A stretch of 33,293 bases of DNA, from NCBI GenBank assembly GCA_018702715.1, contig JABIYQ010000438.1, positions 1-33,293 of the forward strand. Direction: 5' to 3'. Below are positions 32,170 to 33,293 of this stretch, piece by piece. The notes beneath the pieces were generated by a model. That model did no database searches, had not been told where the DNA came from, and saw nothing but the letters and a program-made list of their open reading frames with translations. Every line of letters begins with the position of its first letter. The first letter of the stretch is position 1. Both the position numbers and the translations under genes were made by a program. The stretch is from Desulfobacula sp. GTDB taxonomy: Bacteria > Desulfobacterota > Desulfobacteria > Desulfobacterales > Desulfobacteraceae.

Positions 32170-33293
32170 ATGAATAAAATGCAAATTCAATTATTTTTTG
32201 TTATTTTCAGTCTTATTTTCACCCAGATTCCTGCCTATTGTCAAACAACTTATTCTCTTCATGAATTGGTAAAGCTTGCAAATATCCATGCTGAGAACAT
32301 TAAAATTGCTGAAGATGATTTATATATTGCAGAACAGGAAAAAGCCCGTGCATTGTCTGTCTTAATCCCCCGCGCCACAAGTTTCGGAAGCATGAGCGAG
32401 TATAAGAATGATGCTATGACAACTCCGGACACATTAACCTTGGGAGTTAAGCTGACACAATCATTTTCACTTAATGGAAAAGAGTTGATTGCCTTGGATG
32501 TTACAAAAAAAAGCATTGAAGGCAAAAGATTTTCCCTTGAAAGTATTCGTTCCGAGTATTTGTTACAGGTATCCCAAACCTATTATAATATTTTGAGCGC
32601 ACAAAGGTATCTTGAAATTGCCCAATCAGATGTCAAAAGACTTACCACACACAGGGATGCAGTCAAAGAAAAATTAAGTGTTGGTAATGTAACCAAGACA
32701 GATTTATTCAGGGCTGAAGCAGAACTATCCAGATCTTTGACGGAAAGGGTGAAAGCTGAAAATGGTGTACTGCAAAACAAGGCGGCTTTACGTAACCTTG
32801 TGGAGATTGAGGAAGATTATAATCTTGAAAAAGGAAATATTGAAAATATTGAACAATATCAATCCAGTCTGGAAGATATTCAAAGCTATGCTTTAAAAAA
32901 CAGAACTGAAATAAAGGAAGCAAAAAAGAATCTCGACATTGCAAGGAAAACGGTAAGGTTTGAAAAAAGTGATTATTGGCCAACCCTTTCTCTTGAAGCT
33001 GGTTACAAAGAAACCGATGTCAGTTATGAATTCAGACCCAGAGATGTGGAATATGACACTGAAGATCTATATTTCACCGGGGAGCTTGTTTTTACATTGT
33101 ATGACGGTGGGTTAAGAAGAGCCCAGATCAAACAGGCAATTGCAAACCAGAGAAAAGCTGCAAATGTATTAAGGCTTCAAAAAAAAGCAATCATCCTGGA
33201 TGCAAAAATTTCTTTTCTGGATCACGAAACTGCAAAAAGTACTTTATTAAATTTACAGGATGAACTGAAATCAGCCCAGGAAAATTTCAACGC
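32170..33293 (+). CDS. TolC-family outer-membrane efflux protein, 3' end beyond the right edge
   Basis: About 374 residues visible; open to the window edge. ATG 32170 with GAGG about 8 nt upstream. Signal peptide residues 1 to about 24 (IPAYCQTT). Typical outer-membrane-factor features are SLHELVKLANIHAENIKIAEDD at the N-terminus, long helices (YLLQVSQTYYNILSAQRYLEIAQSDVKRL), KLSVGNVTKTDLFRAEAELS (the GxxTxxDLxxAxxxL pattern at the first hairpin), YWPTLSLEAGYKE (beta strand), and the second repeat FTLYDGGLRRAQIKQA. It forms the outer-membrane channel of a type I secretion or RND efflux pump. Partner genes probably lie to the right. Confidence 0.95.
   Translation, partial: MNKMQIQLFFVIFSLIFTQIPAYCQTTYSLHELVKLANIHAENIKIAEDDLYIAEQEKARALSVLIPRATSFGSMSEYKNDAMTTPDTLTLGVKLTQSFSLNGKELIALDVTKKSIEGKRFSLESIRSEYLLQVSQTYYNILSAQRYLEIAQSDVKRLTTHRDAVKEKLSVGNVTKTDLFRAEAELSRSLTERVKAENGVLQNKAALRNLVEIEEDYNLEKGNIENIEQYQSSLEDIQSYALKNRTEIKEAKKNLDIARKTVRFEKSDYWPTLSLEAGYKETDVSYEFRPRDVEYDTEDLYFTGELVFTLYDGGLRRAQIKQAIANQRKAANVLRLQKKAIILDAKISFLDHETAKSTLLNLQDELKSAQENFN

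Overview
The window looks like a chromosomal accessory region of an AT-rich, Gram-negative bacterium. Evidence for a double membrane is the set of lipoprotein signals, the OmpA-type and TolC-type proteins and a periplasmic lytic transglycosylase. The mix of caspase-fold, PEGA, DUF4384-like and LPP20/FlgT-like genes fits a sulfate-reducing Desulfobacterota (Desulfobacterales-type) genome, but that placement is an inference and no rRNA gene is present to prove it.

Layout: 1-515 is the 5' part of purC (housekeeping). From about 900 to 25351 almost every gene lies on the minus strand. Read in transcription order (right to left), the first block (25351 to 19669) is a tight cluster of exported or membrane proteins: two cysteine-containing exported proteins, a single-TM protein, a four-TM MotA/ExbB-like protein and its single-TM neighbour, a soluble lytic transglycosylase, a repeat-type lipoprotein and a 53-residue protein. 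The next block (19559 to 10994) is a diversity-generating retroelement (DGR) with three target genes. It holds an exported caspase-like gene joined through a candidate -1 frameshift to a formylglycine-generating-enzyme-like (FGE/C-type lectin) domain; an OmpA-like protein; a caspase-PEGA-PEGA-FGE protein; an HRDC accessory protein; the reverse transcriptase; the template repeat (TR); and a caspase-FGE protein. The last block (10476 to 908) holds exported LPP20-like and TPR proteins, a 1078-residue lipoprotein with a C-terminal caspase domain, and two small lipoproteins.

On the plus strand, 25600-30210 holds a FlgO/PEGA/DUF4384-like lipoprotein, a FlgT-like exported protein and another exported caspase-like protein. 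At 31936-30346 (minus) there is an ECF sigma factor, its zinc-binding anti-sigma factor and a small exported protein that is a paralogue of the C-terminal domain of the lipoprotein at 19888-21138. A TolC-family gene runs off the right edge.

The DGR is the main result and can be read directly from the sequence. The template at 12855-12990 and the three variable regions (VRs) at the 3' ends of the target genes align without gaps. Over the 102-nt core, the VRs differ from the TR at 15, 18 and 11 positions, and all 44 differences fall on template adenines (coding sense). The element therefore hypermutates the ligand-binding face of three FGE/C-type-lectin domains, each attached to a signal-peptide-bearing caspase-like domain. 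My inference is that this is an extracytoplasmic recognition system in which one retroelement diversifies several sensor-protease proteins, embedded in an envelope gene cluster. Less expected details are the A7G (dnaX-like) slippery junction in one target, a 128-nt element repeated downstream of every VR but not of the TR, and a TR-specific hairpin.
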